Positions 1-7,943 of a stretch of 38,992 bases of DNA are shown here, in pieces. The translations under genes were made by a program, and so were the position numbers. A model generated the notes under the pieces. It did no database searches. It was not told where the DNA came from and worked only from the letters and a program-made list of their open reading frames with translations. Location of the stretch: contig DAHUYW010000038.1 in the NCBI GenBank assembly GCA_027306915.1, forward strand, positions 1-38,992, given 5' to 3'. The stretch's first letter is position 1. Every line of letters starts with the position of its first letter. Source of the stretch: Spirochaetales bacterium. Lineage in GTDB: Bacteria > Spirochaetota > Spirochaetia > DAHUYW01.

Positions 1-646
1 AGATCTCCGCTGTCTTGCCCTTCTCAAGCAGGTCGAGGTGGTCGCGCAGGAGCTCGACCGTTCGGGGCGGCGCGTCGGGGCTCATCATGGCCTGGACAAT
101 GAGCGACTCGCGATAATCGGCGGTGCAGGTCCCGAGGGGCTCGAGGCCCTGAATCATGTTGATGACATCGGGGAGCAACTTGACCGAGGCCGCATCGACA
201 AGCCGCTCCGGCGGCTCACGGTGGAACCCGTCCTCGTTTAGGTTGCGGATGAGAAGCGATCCGATTTCAAACCAGCTCTTGGGGACAGGCTGCAGGCGCA
301 GCTGCCAAAGAAGATGGTCCTGCAGCGATTCGGGTCGAGAGAGCGCGCCCTCGATGAACTTCTGCTTCGAATCGCTTGCCTCCTGGTCGAGTGATCTGGA
401 GTAGCCGGGGTCGGAGGTGTTTTCGAAGTAATCGTCGCCGTCACCTTCGGCTCGTTGCTCCGAATCTTCGAGCGAGAGGTCCGTCTTTTCTTCGACCATC
501 TCGAGGGCGGGGTTCTTTTCGAGCTCTTCCTGAATCTTGAATCGCAATTCCTGGATAGGGAGCGCCATAAGCTGAATAGACTGATAGAGCTGCGGGTTCA
601 TCTTCAGCTTTTGTTCCTGTACCATGACAGGTTTTTGATACTGCAT
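1..646 (-). CDS. rpoN: RNA polymerase sigma-54 factor RpoN (partial, C-terminal part beyond window)
   Basis: Sigma-54 recruits RNA polymerase to -24/-12 promoters that need an AAA+ activator. About 215 N-terminal codons are visible; the frame is open to the left edge. The start ATG (646-644) follows an AGGAG Shine-Dalgarno 5 nt upstream. The N-terminus has the activator-interacting region I signature: a Gln-rich opening, then QSIQLMALPIQEL and QEELEKNPALE, then an acidic region II with several Asp/Glu. The start of the core-binding domain follows (LQDHLLWQLRL, IGSLLIRNLNEDGF). The C-terminal DNA-binding domain and RpoN box lie outside the window. It is the last visible gene of the pyrG-lptC-lptA-lptB-rpoN operon; lptB-rpoN adjacency is common in bacteria. 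A TTGACA-like promoter just upstream may add independent expression. Identity is secure from the N-terminal motifs. Confidence 0.93.
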   Translation of the reverse strand, partial: MQYQKPVMVQEQKLKMNPQLYQSIQLMALPIQELRFKIQEELEKNPALEMVEEKTDLSLEDSEQRAEGDGDDYFENTSDPGYSRSLDQEASDSKQKFIEGALSRPESLQDHLLWQLRLQPVPKSWFEIGSLLIRNLNEDGFHREPPERLVDAASVKLLPDVINMIQGLEPLGTCTADYRESLIVQAMMSPDAPPRTVELLRDHLDLLEKGKTAEI

Positions 647-675
647 GCGCGCTCCTGCGAACTGAATCGACATTA

Positions 676-704
676 ATGATGGACTGGAAGCCCCCCTTTG
701 TCAA
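676..704 (-). promoter_or_regulatory. Candidate sigma-70 promoter for rpoN
   Basis: On the minus strand TTGACA (704-699) is followed after 17 bp by CATCAT (681-676; 4 of 6 matches to TATAAT). It lies in the 65-bp gap between the lptB stop and the rpoN start and would give a leader of about 25 nt carrying the AGGAG site. The perfect -35 and ideal spacing support it; the -10 is imperfect. It would let rpoN be expressed apart from the lpt operon. Confidence 0.5.
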
Positions 705-711
705 TCTTGGG

Positions 712-1446
712 CTACATCGCGAAGTTGTGGCCGAGATAGATTTTACGTGCGATCTCGCTTGCGAGGAGCTGCTCCTTGGTACCGCTCACAAGGATCTCGC
801 CAAGGTTGATGATGTAGGAGCGATGCGTGATCTCAAAAGTCTCGCGGACATTGTGGTCCGTGAGGAGTATCCCGATCCCCCGGGCGGCCAGACGCTGGAC
901 GATGCGCTTGATCTCGAACACCGCGATGGGATCGATCCCCGCGAAGGGCTCGTCGAGGAGGAGAAAACGGGGTTTGATGGCGAGCGAGCGGGCGATCTCG
1001 GTCCGTCGCCGCTCGCCGCCGGAGAGGGTGAAGGCTTTCTGGTGGCGTATCTCTCTGATACCAAGGTCGTCGAGCAACACCTCGAGCTCGCTGCGCTTGG
1101 CCTCGTTGCTGAGGTCGTGACGGGTCTCCAGGATTGCCCAGATGTTCTGCTCGACCGAGAGCTTGCGGAATACCGAAGCCTCTTGAGGAAGATAGGAGAT
1201 GCCGGACTGTGCCCGCTTGTACATCGGAAAGTGGGTGATATCGGTCTCGTCCAAAACAATGCGTCCTGCGGTCGCCCGGATGAAACCGACGATCATGTAA
1301 AAAACCGTCGTCTTGCCTGCACCGTTTGGACCGAGCAGCCCGACAACCTCTCCTTCGCTCATCGAGAAGCTGACATCTCGAACGGCGAGCTTTCGTCCGA
1401 AGCTCTTCTGCAGGCCCTCCACCGAGAGGTTTCCTTTATTGTCCAT
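712..1446 (-). CDS. lptB: LPS export ABC transporter ATP-binding protein LptB
   Basis: LptB is the cytoplasmic ATPase that powers extraction of lipopolysaccharide or an equivalent glycolipid from the inner membrane. The 244-residue protein carries Walker A GPNGAGKT (39-46), a Q-loop region LPQEASVF (about 86-93), signature LSGGERRR (141-148), Walker B LLLDEP (162-167) and a switch His in LLTDHNVRET. The start ATG 1446 lies 8 nt inside the lptA reading frame (11-nt overlap with the lptA end), with a G-rich GGGGGGT Shine-Dalgarno-like stretch before it. A longer upstream frame exists but is Arg-rich and antisense-like, so it is not used. It is preceded by lptA and lptC, which supports LptB over a generic ABC ATPase. 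The LptF/LptG permeases are not in this window. Confidence 0.95.
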   Translation of the reverse strand: MDNKGNLSVEGLQKSFGRKLAVRDVSFSMSEGEVVGLLGPNGAGKTTVFYMIVGFIRATAGRIVLDETDITHFPMYKRAQSGISYLPQEASVFRKLSVEQNIWAILETRHDLSNEAKRSELEVLLDDLGIREIRHQKAFTLSGGERRRTEIARSLAIKPRFLLLDEPFAGIDPIAVFEIKRIVQRLAARGIGILLTDHNVRETFEITHRSYIINLGEILVSGTKEQLLASEIARKIYLGHNFAM

Positions 1447-2209
1447 TCGCACCCCCCGTGGCCCCGCTGCCGGAACCGGGCTTCGAAGGCGTCTGAGGCT
1501 GCGCGCCGCCGCCCGGGGTGCTCTCGGCCGGCGGTTTCGCGCCCCCCGTTTCCCCGGTCGCCGCCTCCGATTTGACGGTGCCCGAGACTTCGCCCTCAAG
1601 CCTGATTTCGTCGGTTTTCAGATTCACCGTGATTCGGGCTGCGCGGTAGGTATCGCCCTTCCAGTAAACGGTCGGCATTCCAGAGAGCTCGAGGCTATCG
1701 GTCTTCCGGTCGTAGCGGGCAAACTCAGAGCGGCACGCCATCTCCTTCCCTTCGGAAACCTTGAGAATACGCACGCCGATCTGGACGATGGTGATATCGT
1801 CTTTACCGCGGTTTTCGAGGAATCCCCCTTTCACGACGATCTGGTTCTTCTGGTCCACCATCTCGGCGTAACCTTCGACTCGGCTCAGGTCGTCGGTTCG
1901 GTCGTAGAAGAGGTTCTGCGCAGTGAGGGTGATCCCTTTCTTTTTGTCGACCACCCTGACGTGTCCGGTGCAGTTTGCGTACTGGAAGTCGTTCCCGTAC
2001 AGCTCGATCTGATCGGCCCGAATCACCGTATCGCCTGAGGTGACCACTGCGTTGCCCGTGAGGACAGTGTGCTCTTTGCCCTTCGCCAGAACCGTCGTCA
2101 TGTGATCGGTCGAGAACGAGAAGGTATCTGCATGGCCCGAGGCGGCATACAGCAACGACAAAGATACTATAAGCGCCGCTCTGCGGAGACTACTTGTTCG
2201 AATCGCCAA
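1436..2209 (-). CDS. lptA: LptA/OstA-family periplasmic transport protein
   Basis: LptA-type proteins form the periplasmic beta-jellyroll bridge that carries lipopolysaccharide to the outer membrane. The 257-residue product begins with a signal peptide (LRRAALIVSLSLLYAASGHA), followed by repeated OstA-type strands such as VLTGNAVVTSGDTVIRADQIEL and LTAQNLFYDRTDDLSRVEGYAEM. The last 40 or so residues are a low-complexity Gly/Pro/Ser/Ala tail that is not part of the fold. The best start is a TTG at 2209-2207, which overlaps the lptC end by 20 nt, suggesting translational coupling; an AAGG lies about 10 nt upstream. Position between lptC and lptB supports the call. Spirochaetes vary in whether they make true LPS, so the cargo is not settled by the sequence. 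Confidence 0.85.
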   Translation of the reverse strand: MAIRTSSLRRAALIVSLSLLYAASGHADTFSFSTDHMTTVLAKGKEHTVLTGNAVVTSGDTVIRADQIELYGNDFQYANCTGHVRVVDKKKGITLTAQNLFYDRTDDLSRVEGYAEMVDQKNQIVVKGGFLENRGKDDITIVQIGVRILKVSEGKEMACRSEFARYDRKTDSLELSGMPTVYWKGDTYRAARITVNLKTDEIRLEGEVSGTVKSEAATGETGGAKPPAESTPGGGAQPQTPSKPGSGSGATGGANGQ

Positions 2210-2783
2210 CCCAGGTACCTTCGACCCCGTCGCTGAACTCCAGGCTCCTTGTTCGTGTATCGGCCTTAAAGCCGCGACCTTCGAGGAATGAGCCTGTGTC
2301 CTTCCTAATGATCACCACTGCATGCGGCTTGCCCGTGAGAGTCTTGTCGTCGTTGTTCCACGCGAGATAGTCGGTCGAAAACCGCGCGTGCTCGGCAAGG
2401 GAGTACATGCTCAAATCACCTGAAAGCTCGGCATTTTGGGTGTCGGTGAAATAGACCGCATGATTCGCTTTTCCTTCGGCGACAATCTTACCCTTGTTGT
2501 CGAACTCCTCAAAACTGACGTCGGTGAGGATGGTCTCGTTCTTCTTTCCGAAGCTCTCCGCAGACTTCGCGTGGATGCGAAAGTAGGGCAGCTGTCCGCG
2601 CATCGTCGTCGAGGTGAAGTTGGTCAACACGGTGTCCGGGACGTTTTCGGGGAGTTTCTGCGCTATCTCCGCGCTTCGGTAGTCTATGCTGCAGCCCGTG
2701 AGCGCCGCCAGGAAGAGCGAGAAGGCGAGGAAGCCGCGGACGACTTCGCGCGGCGAGGTCGTCCGCCCGACGCTAACCCGCAT
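2190..2783 (-). CDS. lptC: LptC-family lipoprotein (LPS export periplasmic component)
   Basis: The 197-residue product has an N-terminal hydrophobic stretch ending in a lipobox (LFLAALTGC, Cys about residue 31), so it is predicted to be lipid-anchored rather than bitopic as in E. coli LptC. The body carries LptC/OstA-like strands (ILTDVSFEEFDNKGKIVAEG, AELSGDLSMYSL, LTGKPHAVV). LptC links the LptBFG transporter to LptA. The start ATG at 2783 overlaps the pyrG end by 11 nt and has no good Shine-Dalgarno, which suggests coupling to pyrG translation. A longer frame begins upstream inside pyrG but would place the lipobox too far from the N-terminus. Family assignment rests on gene order and strand pattern more than on identity. 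Confidence 0.78.
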   Translation of the reverse strand: MRVSVGRTTSPREVVRGFLAFSLFLAALTGCSIDYRSAEIAQKLPENVPDTVLTNFTSTTMRGQLPYFRIHAKSAESFGKKNETILTDVSFEEFDNKGKIVAEGKANHAVYFTDTQNAELSGDLSMYSLAEHARFSTDYLAWNNDDKTLTGKPHAVVIIRKDTGSFLEGRGFKADTRTRSLEFSDGVEGTWVGDSNK

Positions 2784-4377
2784 GGGAGAGGCTCGCTTGC
2801 ACGAAGCTCGTGAAGAGCGGATGAGGCTCGAAGGGCTTTGATTTAAACTCCGGATGGAATTGGACTCCGATGCCCCAGGGGTGATCGCGCCACTGGATGG
2901 ACTCCACAAGCTCGCTGTTCGTAGTCGTCCCGCTCACGATAAGCCCCTTCTCTACGAGCAAGGGCCGGAACTTGTTGGAAACCTCGTAGCGATGCCGATG
3001 TCGCTCCTCGATGACCGAAGCGTGATATGCCTCGCGGATCTTCGTACCCTCTTCGAGAAGGGTATCCGACTTGCCGAGTCGCATCGTGCCGCCATAGTTC
3101 TTCACGTCCACTTGCTCTTCGAGGAGACTGACGACCGGACTGCCGCAGGTTGGGGCGAACTCCGTGCTGTTTGCATCCGCGAGCCCAAGGACCGATCTGG
3201 CGTACTCGATGACCATGACCTGCATTCCCAGACAAATCCCGAAGCACGGGATGCCGCTCTGGCGGGCAAAGGTCGCCGTGCGAACCATCCCCTTTATCCC
3301 ACGCGAGCCGAAGCCGCCGGGTATCAATATCCCGTCGATTCCGCGAAAAAGCCCGTCGAGGTCCTCCTCCTTGTCGACCCGTTCGGAATCGATCTTCACG
3401 ATTTCCACGCGGACCCCGTTGGCAATCCCGCCGTGAAAGAGGGCCTCGTTTATCGACTTATACGAGTCGTGGAGCTCGATGTACTTGCCGACGATAGCGA
3501 TCCTGACGGTCCGCTTGGCGCTTTCGTAGGTCTCGACCACGGTGCGCCACACGCTCAAGTCCGCGGGGCCGCATTCAAGGCTCAGCTTCTCGATGGTGAT
3601 CTCATCGAGGCGCTGGCGATGGAAGACGAGCGGAATCTCATAGATCGTCGTGGGGACGTCGTAGGCCGAGATGACTGCCTCCTCTTCGACGTTCGTGAAG
3701 AGCGAGACCTTCTTCCGTTCGTCGTCGGTGAGCGGACGGGGAGCCCTGCACAGGAGAATGTCGGGCTGGATGCCGATCTCGCGGAGCTCCTTGACGGAGT
3801 GCTGCGTCGGCTTGGTCTTGAGCTCTCCGCCGACAACCGATGGCACGAGGGTCACGTGTACGAACAAGACGTTCTTCTTGCCGATGTCGTGGATGAACTG
3901 CCGCGCCGCCTCCAGGAAGGGAACCGATTCGATGTCGCCGACGGTGCCCCCGATCTCTATGATGGTGACGTCGACCCCCGCTACCTCACCGACGAGGTAG
4001 ATCCTCCGTTTGATCTCGTCGGTGATATGCGGGATAACCTGAACCGTTCGCCCGAGGAAGCGCCCTTCCCGCTCGCGTTGGATGACCTCCTGGTAGATCT
4101 GGCCGGTTGTTATCGAGTTCTCCCTCCCGAGTGGCACCGAGGTGAACCGGGCGTAGTTGCCGAGGTCAAGATCGGTCTCGGCGCCGTCGTCCGTCACGTA
4201 CACCTCGCCGTGCTGATAGGGGCTCATGGTGCCCGCGTCGACGTTGATGTAGGGATCGATCTTGGCCAGCCGCACATGAAGCCCGCGGCGCTCGAGAAGG
4301 CTGCCAAGGGATGCCGCCGCAACGCCCTTCCCAAGGCTCGAGCACACGCCGCCGGTGACGAATATGTATTTCTTCAT
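2773..4377 (-). CDS. pyrG: CTP synthase (glutamine-hydrolysing)
   Basis: PyrG aminates UTP to CTP using ATP and glutamine-derived ammonia. The 534-residue length is typical. The N-terminal synthetase domain has [18 protein letters not shown] (P-loop-like, 1-18), the KIDPYIN and [23 protein letters not shown] signatures and the [11 protein letters not shown] segment (141-151). The C-terminal class I amidotransferase domain has GGFGSRG (354-360), nucleophile Cys382 in GICLGMQ and the FHPE catalytic His/Glu. It is first in the operon with lptC-lptA-lptB-rpoN. The ATG at 4377 is preceded by no Shine-Dalgarno; a perfect TATAAT ends only 8 nt upstream, so the mRNA should be practically leaderless. 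Confidence 0.98.
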   Translation of the reverse strand: MKKYIFVTGGVCSSLGKGVAAASLGSLLERRGLHVRLAKIDPYINVDAGTMSPYQHGEVYVTDDGAETDLDLGNYARFTSVPLGRENSITTGQIYQEVIQREREGRFLGRTVQVIPHITDEIKRRIYLVGEVAGVDVTIIEIGGTVGDIESVPFLEAARQFIHDIGKKNVLFVHVTLVPSVVGGELKTKPTQHSVKELREIGIQPDILLCRAPRPLTDDERKKVSLFTNVEEEAVISAYDVPTTIYEIPLVFHRQRLDEITIEKLSLECGPADLSVWRTVVETYESAKRTVRIAIVGKYIELHDSYKSINEALFHGGIANGVRVEIVKIDSERVDKEEDLDGLFRGIDGILIPGGFGSRGIKGMVRTATFARQSGIPCFGICLGMQVMVIEYARSVLGLADANSTEFAPTCGSPVVSLLEEQVDVKNYGGTMRLGKSDTLLEEGTKIREAYHASVIEERHRHRYEVSNKFRPLLVEKGLIVSGTTTNSELVESIQWRDHPWGIGVQFHPEFKSKPFEPHPLFTSFVQASLSHAG

Positions 4378-4385
4378 GTAAGGGG

Positions 4386-4415
4386 ATTATAAAGTAGTCC
4401 CGCTTTCCTTGGCAA
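4386..4415 (-). promoter_or_regulatory. Promoter of the pyrG operon, essentially leaderless
   Basis: Minus strand: TTGCCA (4415-4410), an 18-bp spacer, then perfect TATAAT (4391-4386). Only 8 nt separate the -10 from the pyrG ATG (4377-4375), so the expected start point is 4379 or so, 2 nt before the codon. No Shine-Dalgarno fits in that space. It is divergent from the cheR promoter. Confidence 0.75.
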
Positions 4416-4475
4416 TTGGCGGCCCCGAAGAGCCGCATCCCGTCCCGGAGCCGAGCGCCGGCGGTTGCATTCCGG

Positions 4476-4504
4476 TTGACAGGTGGTGGCCAAAGCCCTA
4501 GACT
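4476..4504 (+). promoter_or_regulatory. Sigma-70 promoter of cheR, short leader
   Basis: TTGACA (4476-4481), exactly 17 bp, then TAGACT (4499-4504). The predicted start point is about 4511, 8 nt before the cheR ATG at 4519. The promoter overlaps in-frame GTG codons at 4483 and 4486, which is why those are rejected as starts. Confidence 0.72.
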
Positions 4505-4518
4505 CTCGCCTACCCGAA

Positions 4519-5337
4519 ATGGCCCAATTCCTGTCCGAGGAGAATTTCGAGAGGTTCAGGACGCTCATCTACGATGCAAGCGGGATTCACTTCTCGGAAT
4601 CAAACCGATCGATTCTCGAAAGCCGCCTTCGCGACATCCTGCGCAAGAACAACATCACCGTATCCGATTACTACATCCTCCTAAGAAAAAGCTCGGAAGA
4701 GCTCAAGCTGCTTCTTGACTCGGTGACAACAAACCTCACGAGGTTCTTTAGGAACACCTCCCACTTCCAAACCTTCGAGTATTTTGCAGTTCCCGATCTC
4801 CTCAAACGAAAACAAAGCACAGGGGACACCACCTTACGAATCTGGAGTGCCGGCTGCTCGACAGGCGAGGAGCCCTACTCTTTTGCCATGGTGCTGAGGG
4901 AGCTCCTTCCCTTCGGCTACAAGTCGGAGATCATCGCATCTGACCTCTCGCTCAAATCCCTGATCGCGGGGAAGGAGGCTTTCTATCCGGAGGGTCGAAT
5001 GAACGGCGTTCCGGAAAAGTACCTCGCTCGTTACTTCGAGCAGAAGCCGGGCGGCTACCTGGTCAAGGACGAGATCCGCAATATGGTACGGTTTGACTAT
5101 CACAACCTGAAGTTCGACAGCGGGCTTCGAGACCTCGATGTCGTCATTTGCCGGAACGTAATCATCTATTTCGATGAGGTTGCCCAGCAGGCGGTGATCG
5201 ACAAGTTCTGGGACGCCATGAGCCCGCATTCCTACCTCTTCATCGGGCATTCCGAGTCATTGTTCGGAATGAAGACCCGCTTCGAGTTCGTGAAGACCGA
5301 GTGGGCCTCGCTGTACCGGAAGAACGTGGATGGGTAG
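4519..5337 (+). CDS. cheR: Chemotaxis protein methyltransferase CheR
   Basis: CheR methylates glutamates of chemoreceptors with S-adenosylmethionine for adaptation. The 272-residue protein has the N-terminal helical CheR domain (LSEENFERFRTLIYDASGIHFSES, about 5-28), the TTNLTRFFRN motif (70-79), the SAM-binding segment IWSAGCSTGEEPYS (108-121) and CRNVIIYF in the C-terminal methyltransferase domain. The ATG at 4519 is chosen because it gives the usual CheR N-terminus and because upstream GTG codons lie inside the promoter. No Shine-Dalgarno precedes it. cheB follows 18 nt downstream, the classic adaptation pair. No receptor-tethering pentapeptide is visible at the C-terminus. Confidence 0.96.
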   Translation: MAQFLSEENFERFRTLIYDASGIHFSESNRSILESRLRDILRKNNITVSDYYILLRKSSEELKLLLDSVTTNLTRFFRNTSHFQTFEYFAVPDLLKRKQSTGDTTLRIWSAGCSTGEEPYSFAMVLRELLPFGYKSEIIASDLSLKSLIAGKEAFYPEGRMNGVPEKYLARYFEQKPGGYLVKDEIRNMVRFDYHNLKFDSGLRDLDVVICRNVIIYFDEVAQQAVIDKFWDAMSPHSYLFIGHSESLFGMKTRFEFVKTEWASLYRKNVDG

Positions 5338-5355
5338 CGCCATCAGGGATCCGAA

Positions 5356-6654
5356 GTGAGTAGCCGGCCGATTTCCGTCCTTATCGTGGACGACTCCGCC
5401 GTCATGCGCAACCTGATCGGGAAGATAGTCGAGGGGGCGGAGGGCTTGGTGGTGGCGGGCAAGGCGCTGAACGGCGCCTTCGCGCTCCAGAAAATAGCAA
5501 CGCTCAAGCCGGACGTCGTCGTCCTTGATCTCGAAATGCCTGACATGAACGGGATCGAGTTTCTCAAGGAACGCAAGCGGCGCGGCATCGACGTGCCTGT
5601 GGTGATTCTCTCGTCGCGCGCGGAGCGCGGCGCTCAGATCACGATGGAAGCCATTTCGCTCGGCGCAGCCGATTTCATCATGAAGCCGATCGGCTCCGGC
5701 AGCGAAGAGATCTTCAGCATAGCCGAAAACCTCGCCCACCTTCTCCGCGGCTACGGAAGGATCTATCAAGAAACGAGAACCGAGGAGGCGAAGGGCGAGC
5801 CGACAAAGGGCACGGAAATCGCACCGCTCGCTCCGGGAGGGGGAGCGGAAGCCGGGCCGGCGGGCATGGACACAGCCAGCCTCCCCGCTGCGAGCCAAGC
5901 GGAGGATGTCTCGAGGGCAGCGCCACGCGGCCCGGCGGGGGAGGACTTTGAGGTGACCCTCCGTCGGCTGCAGGCGGAAGCCGAGCGGAGCCGACTCCAA
6001 AGTGCTCCATCCGCGGCCGCGGACTGGGGCGCAGAGTTTCCCTACCCTCGCCAGGCCGACCGGCTTGGGGACGGAGCGATCGAGATAGTTGCCATCGGCA
6101 TCTCCACCGGCGGACCGAACGCCCTGCGGGAGGTCCTCTCTCGGATCGACGGGCAAATCGGGGTTCCGATTGTGGTGGTCCAGCACATGCCTCCCGGCTT
6201 CACGGCGGAGTTCGCTCGCTCGCTCTCGAAGATATGTCCCCTCGAGGTCAAGGAAGCCGAGGAGGGTGACCTTGTCCTGGCGGGGCGAGTGCTCATTGCG
6301 CCCGGAGCGTGCCACCTCAGGGTGGAGCGCCGGCGGCTTGCGGTGGCGGCATCGCTTGGAGAGGATCCGCCGGTGAACGGCCATCGGCCGTCGGTGGGGG
6401 TTCTCTTCGAATCTGTCGCGCGGGAGTTTCGCTCCGGCTGCCTAGCCGTGATCATGACCGGCATGGGGCGCGACGGGGCTCGGGAGATCGGCGCGATTCA
6501 CCGCGGCGGAGGGCTGACGGTCGCACAGGATGAGGCGAGCTGCGTCGTCTTCGGGATGCCGAAGGTCGCCATCGAATCTGGAGCCATTCAGTACGTGGTG
6601 CCGCTCACGGACATGGCGCCGGCGATCAACTGGCTTGTGGAAAACACTCGGTAG
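5356..6654 (+). CDS. cheB: Chemotaxis response regulator protein-glutamate methylesterase CheB
   Basis: CheB demethylates (and deamidates) receptors when phosphorylated by CheA. The 432-residue product starts at GTG 5356. The receiver domain (about 6-130) has acidic pair D12-D13, phospho-acceptor D58 in VVLDLEMPD and K110. The C-terminal methylesterase domain (about 242-430) has catalytic S250 in GISTGGPNA, H277 in VVVQHMPPGFT and D373 in TGMGRDGA. Between them is an unusually long linker of about 100 residues (about 135-235), rich in Glu, Ala, Gly and Pro. It follows cheR by 18 nt and is surely co-transcribed. Activity should be intact. The C-terminus also carries the conserved QDEASCVVFGMP segment. 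Confidence 0.97.
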   Translation: MSSRPISVLIVDDSAVMRNLIGKIVEGAEGLVVAGKALNGAFALQKIATLKPDVVVLDLEMPDMNGIEFLKERKRRGIDVPVVILSSRAERGAQITMEAISLGAADFIMKPIGSGSEEIFSIAENLAHLLRGYGRIYQETRTEEAKGEPTKGTEIAPLAPGGGAEAGPAGMDTASLPAASQAEDVSRAAPRGPAGEDFEVTLRRLQAEAERSRLQSAPSAAADWGAEFPYPRQADRLGDGAIEIVAIGISTGGPNALREVLSRIDGQIGVPIVVVQHMPPGFTAEFARSLSKICPLEVKEAEEGDLVLAGRVLIAPGACHLRVERRRLAVAASLGEDPPVNGHRPSVGVLFESVAREFRSGCLAVIMTGMGRDGAREIGAIHRGGGLTVAQDEASCVVFGMPKVAIESGAIQYVVPLTDMAPAINWLVENTR

Positions 6655-6697
6655 GGAAGCTTCCCGGCCGCCGCGTGCGGCAGCTTCGGCGGCGCCG
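6654..6697. terminator. Inverted repeats between convergent cheB and the YmdB-like gene
   Basis: GGGAAGCTTCCC (6654-6665) is a perfect 12-bp palindrome that starts on the last base of the cheB stop codon. GC-rich complementary runs follow (GCCGCCG near 6668 and CGGCGGC near 6688). There is no T-run, so a bidirectional stem-type terminator is plausible but unproven. Confidence 0.3.
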
Positions 6698-7546
6698 TTA
6701 CGACGCCGAATCGCTCTCTTCCCCGCGATCTTCATCACCCGTGCTTAAGGGGTCATCGGGCTTCTCCGTGCACTTGATCCGCAGGCGCTCGATCGAGGTG
6801 GCCTTCCCCAAGTTGTCGATATCGAGGAGCACCCCCTGAAGCTCGAGATCGCTCCATGCATCCTTCGACCGTTCGGGAATCTGGGTGAGGAACTTCTGAA
6901 CCTCAACCTCGGGATCCATGCCGCCGACCGAATTGAGGCTCCCGGTGCGCCCTGAGTCGCAAATGACGCCGGTGCCCCCGGGGAGGATCTCCTCGTCGGC
7001 CGTCAACGCCCGCGTGTGGGTCCCGATGACGGCCGAAACCTTGCCGTCGGCGAGGCGGAACATGGCATACTTTTCAGCAGTGGTGGCGGCATGGAAATCG
7101 AGGATGATGATGTCGGTTTCCTGCTTGATGCGGGTCAAGAGCTCGGGCAGAAAGGTGTAGGGATTGCTCAGGTGCACCCGCGTGAAGCCCGCCTGGCCGA
7201 GCAGGCAGACCACCCCCACAGCCTTGTCTCCTACGGGGTAGACTCGCCATCCGCGACCCGGGTTCCCCGGTGGATAGTTGGCCGGTCTCAATATGAAAGA
7301 TGCCTTCTGCATGAAGGGAATGAGATCCAGCTTATAGTAGATCCGCTCGCCCCCCGTGAGCACGTCGATGCCGAGCTTTCGGAGGTAGATAGCGTGGTTC
7401 TTGCCGAGGCCGAAGCCCCCGGTTGTTCCCTCCGCGTTGGCGACGACAAAATCGATTTGGCGCTCGGCCCGAAGCTTCGGGAGCACGTGCTTGACGCAGA
7501 AGATGCCCGCCTTTCCGACGATCTCCCCGATAAAGAGGACTCGCAT
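6698..7546 (-). CDS. YmdB/TIGR00282-family metallophosphoesterase-like protein with altered active site
   Basis: The 282-residue product aligns along its whole length with B. subtilis YmdB, a phosphodiesterase acting on 2',3'-cyclic nucleotides. Family landmarks are visible: MRVLFIGEIVGKAG (1-14), DFVVANAEG (32-40), ILRPANYPPGNPG, DFHAATTAEK (150-159), GTHTRALTADEEILPGGTG and the C-terminal GVLLDID. However, residues that in YmdB bind metal or catalyse differ: E8 for Asp8, G40 for Asn40, E67 and R68 for Asn67 and His68, R179 for His177. H152, H177 and E39 remain. The protein may be inactive or have a changed function. The start ATG at 7546 gives the family N-terminus; a longer upstream frame does not. 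It is convergent with cheB. A Ser/Glu/Asp-rich tail ends the protein. Confidence 0.85.
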   Translation of the reverse strand: MRVLFIGEIVGKAGIFCVKHVLPKLRAERQIDFVVANAEGTTGGFGLGKNHAIYLRKLGIDVLTGGERIYYKLDLIPFMQKASFILRPANYPPGNPGRGWRVYPVGDKAVGVVCLLGQAGFTRVHLSNPYTFLPELLTRIKQETDIIILDFHAATTAEKYAMFRLADGKVSAVIGTHTRALTADEEILPGGTGVICDSGRTGSLNSVGGMDPEVEVQKFLTQIPERSKDAWSDLELQGVLLDIDNLGKATSIERLRIKCTEKPDDPLSTGDEDRGEESDSAS

Positions 7547-7818
7547 GCTTAGGACGAAATCCTGTAAGTCATAATCTGAGGGAGGATACCAACATTTGTG
7601 CCTCTTCGGCAATCGAAAGGGACCAGATGCGCCGACTTTCCTCCGGAACCCGTAGAGTTGTATCGTTTTGACGCAGACTTGCGGAAGCTGCGCCGGAAGC
7701 CGTCGGCGAGCTGCGTGAGATCCACGCACTCGCGGCGAGGCGCCCGGTAAAGCATTGCTCCCGTGGCAATTGCGGAGGGGCACAAGGGGGTTCGGAAGAA
7801 GTCAACTCGAGGACCGGA
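7547..7818. other. Intergenic region without recognisable gene
   Basis: About 270 bases between the start of the YmdB-like gene and the hsp20 promoter. It should contain the minus-strand promoter of the YmdB-like gene; a weak TTGCCG with an 18-bp spacer and TATCCT is visible near 7585-7614. No convincing coding frame was found in either strand. Confidence 0.4.
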
Positions 7819-7834
7819 TGGCACGATATATGCA
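7819..7834 (+). promoter_or_regulatory. Sigma-54 (-24/-12) promoter of hsp20
   Basis: TGGCACGATATATGCA matches the RpoN consensus TGGCACG-N4-TTGCA at all but one specified position, with the strict GG-N10-GC spacing (GG 7820-7821, GC 7832-7833). Predicted start is about 7845, giving a leader of about 100 nt to hsp20. rpoN lies in the same window. An activator binding site was not identified. Confidence 0.75.
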
Positions 7835-7849
7835 TGTTCTAAGGTGACC

Positions 7850-7874
7850 GGTGGGCGCCCAGGCTGGGCCCACC
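7850..7874 (+). promoter_or_regulatory. Hairpin in the hsp20 5' untranslated region
   Basis: GGTGGGC (7850-7856) pairs perfectly with GCCCACC (7868-7874) across an 11-nt loop. It sits at the very 5' end of the predicted sigma-54 transcript, far from the Shine-Dalgarno, so mRNA stabilisation is more likely than an RNA thermometer. Confidence 0.4.
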
Positions 7875-7943
7875 GACGGCCGCTTCGCACGAAGGGCCAA
7901 CTGGCACGCTTCCGCTGGAAGGTGCCGTTTCGAGGGTAACTGT

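Noticed and set aside
2854..4392. A 512-codon open frame antisense to pyrG
   Set aside because: Pure GC-rich shadow of a textbook CTP synthase; no domain signature, and pyrG is unquestionable.
4483..4488. GTG codons 36 and 33 nt upstream of cheR ATG as start
   Set aside because: They lie within the TTGACA-17-TAGACT promoter and would add residues not seen in CheR.
7911..7923. A second sigma-54-like site (TGGCACGCTTCCGC) before hsp20
   Set aside because: GG to GC spacing is 9 rather than 10 and TTGC is missing.
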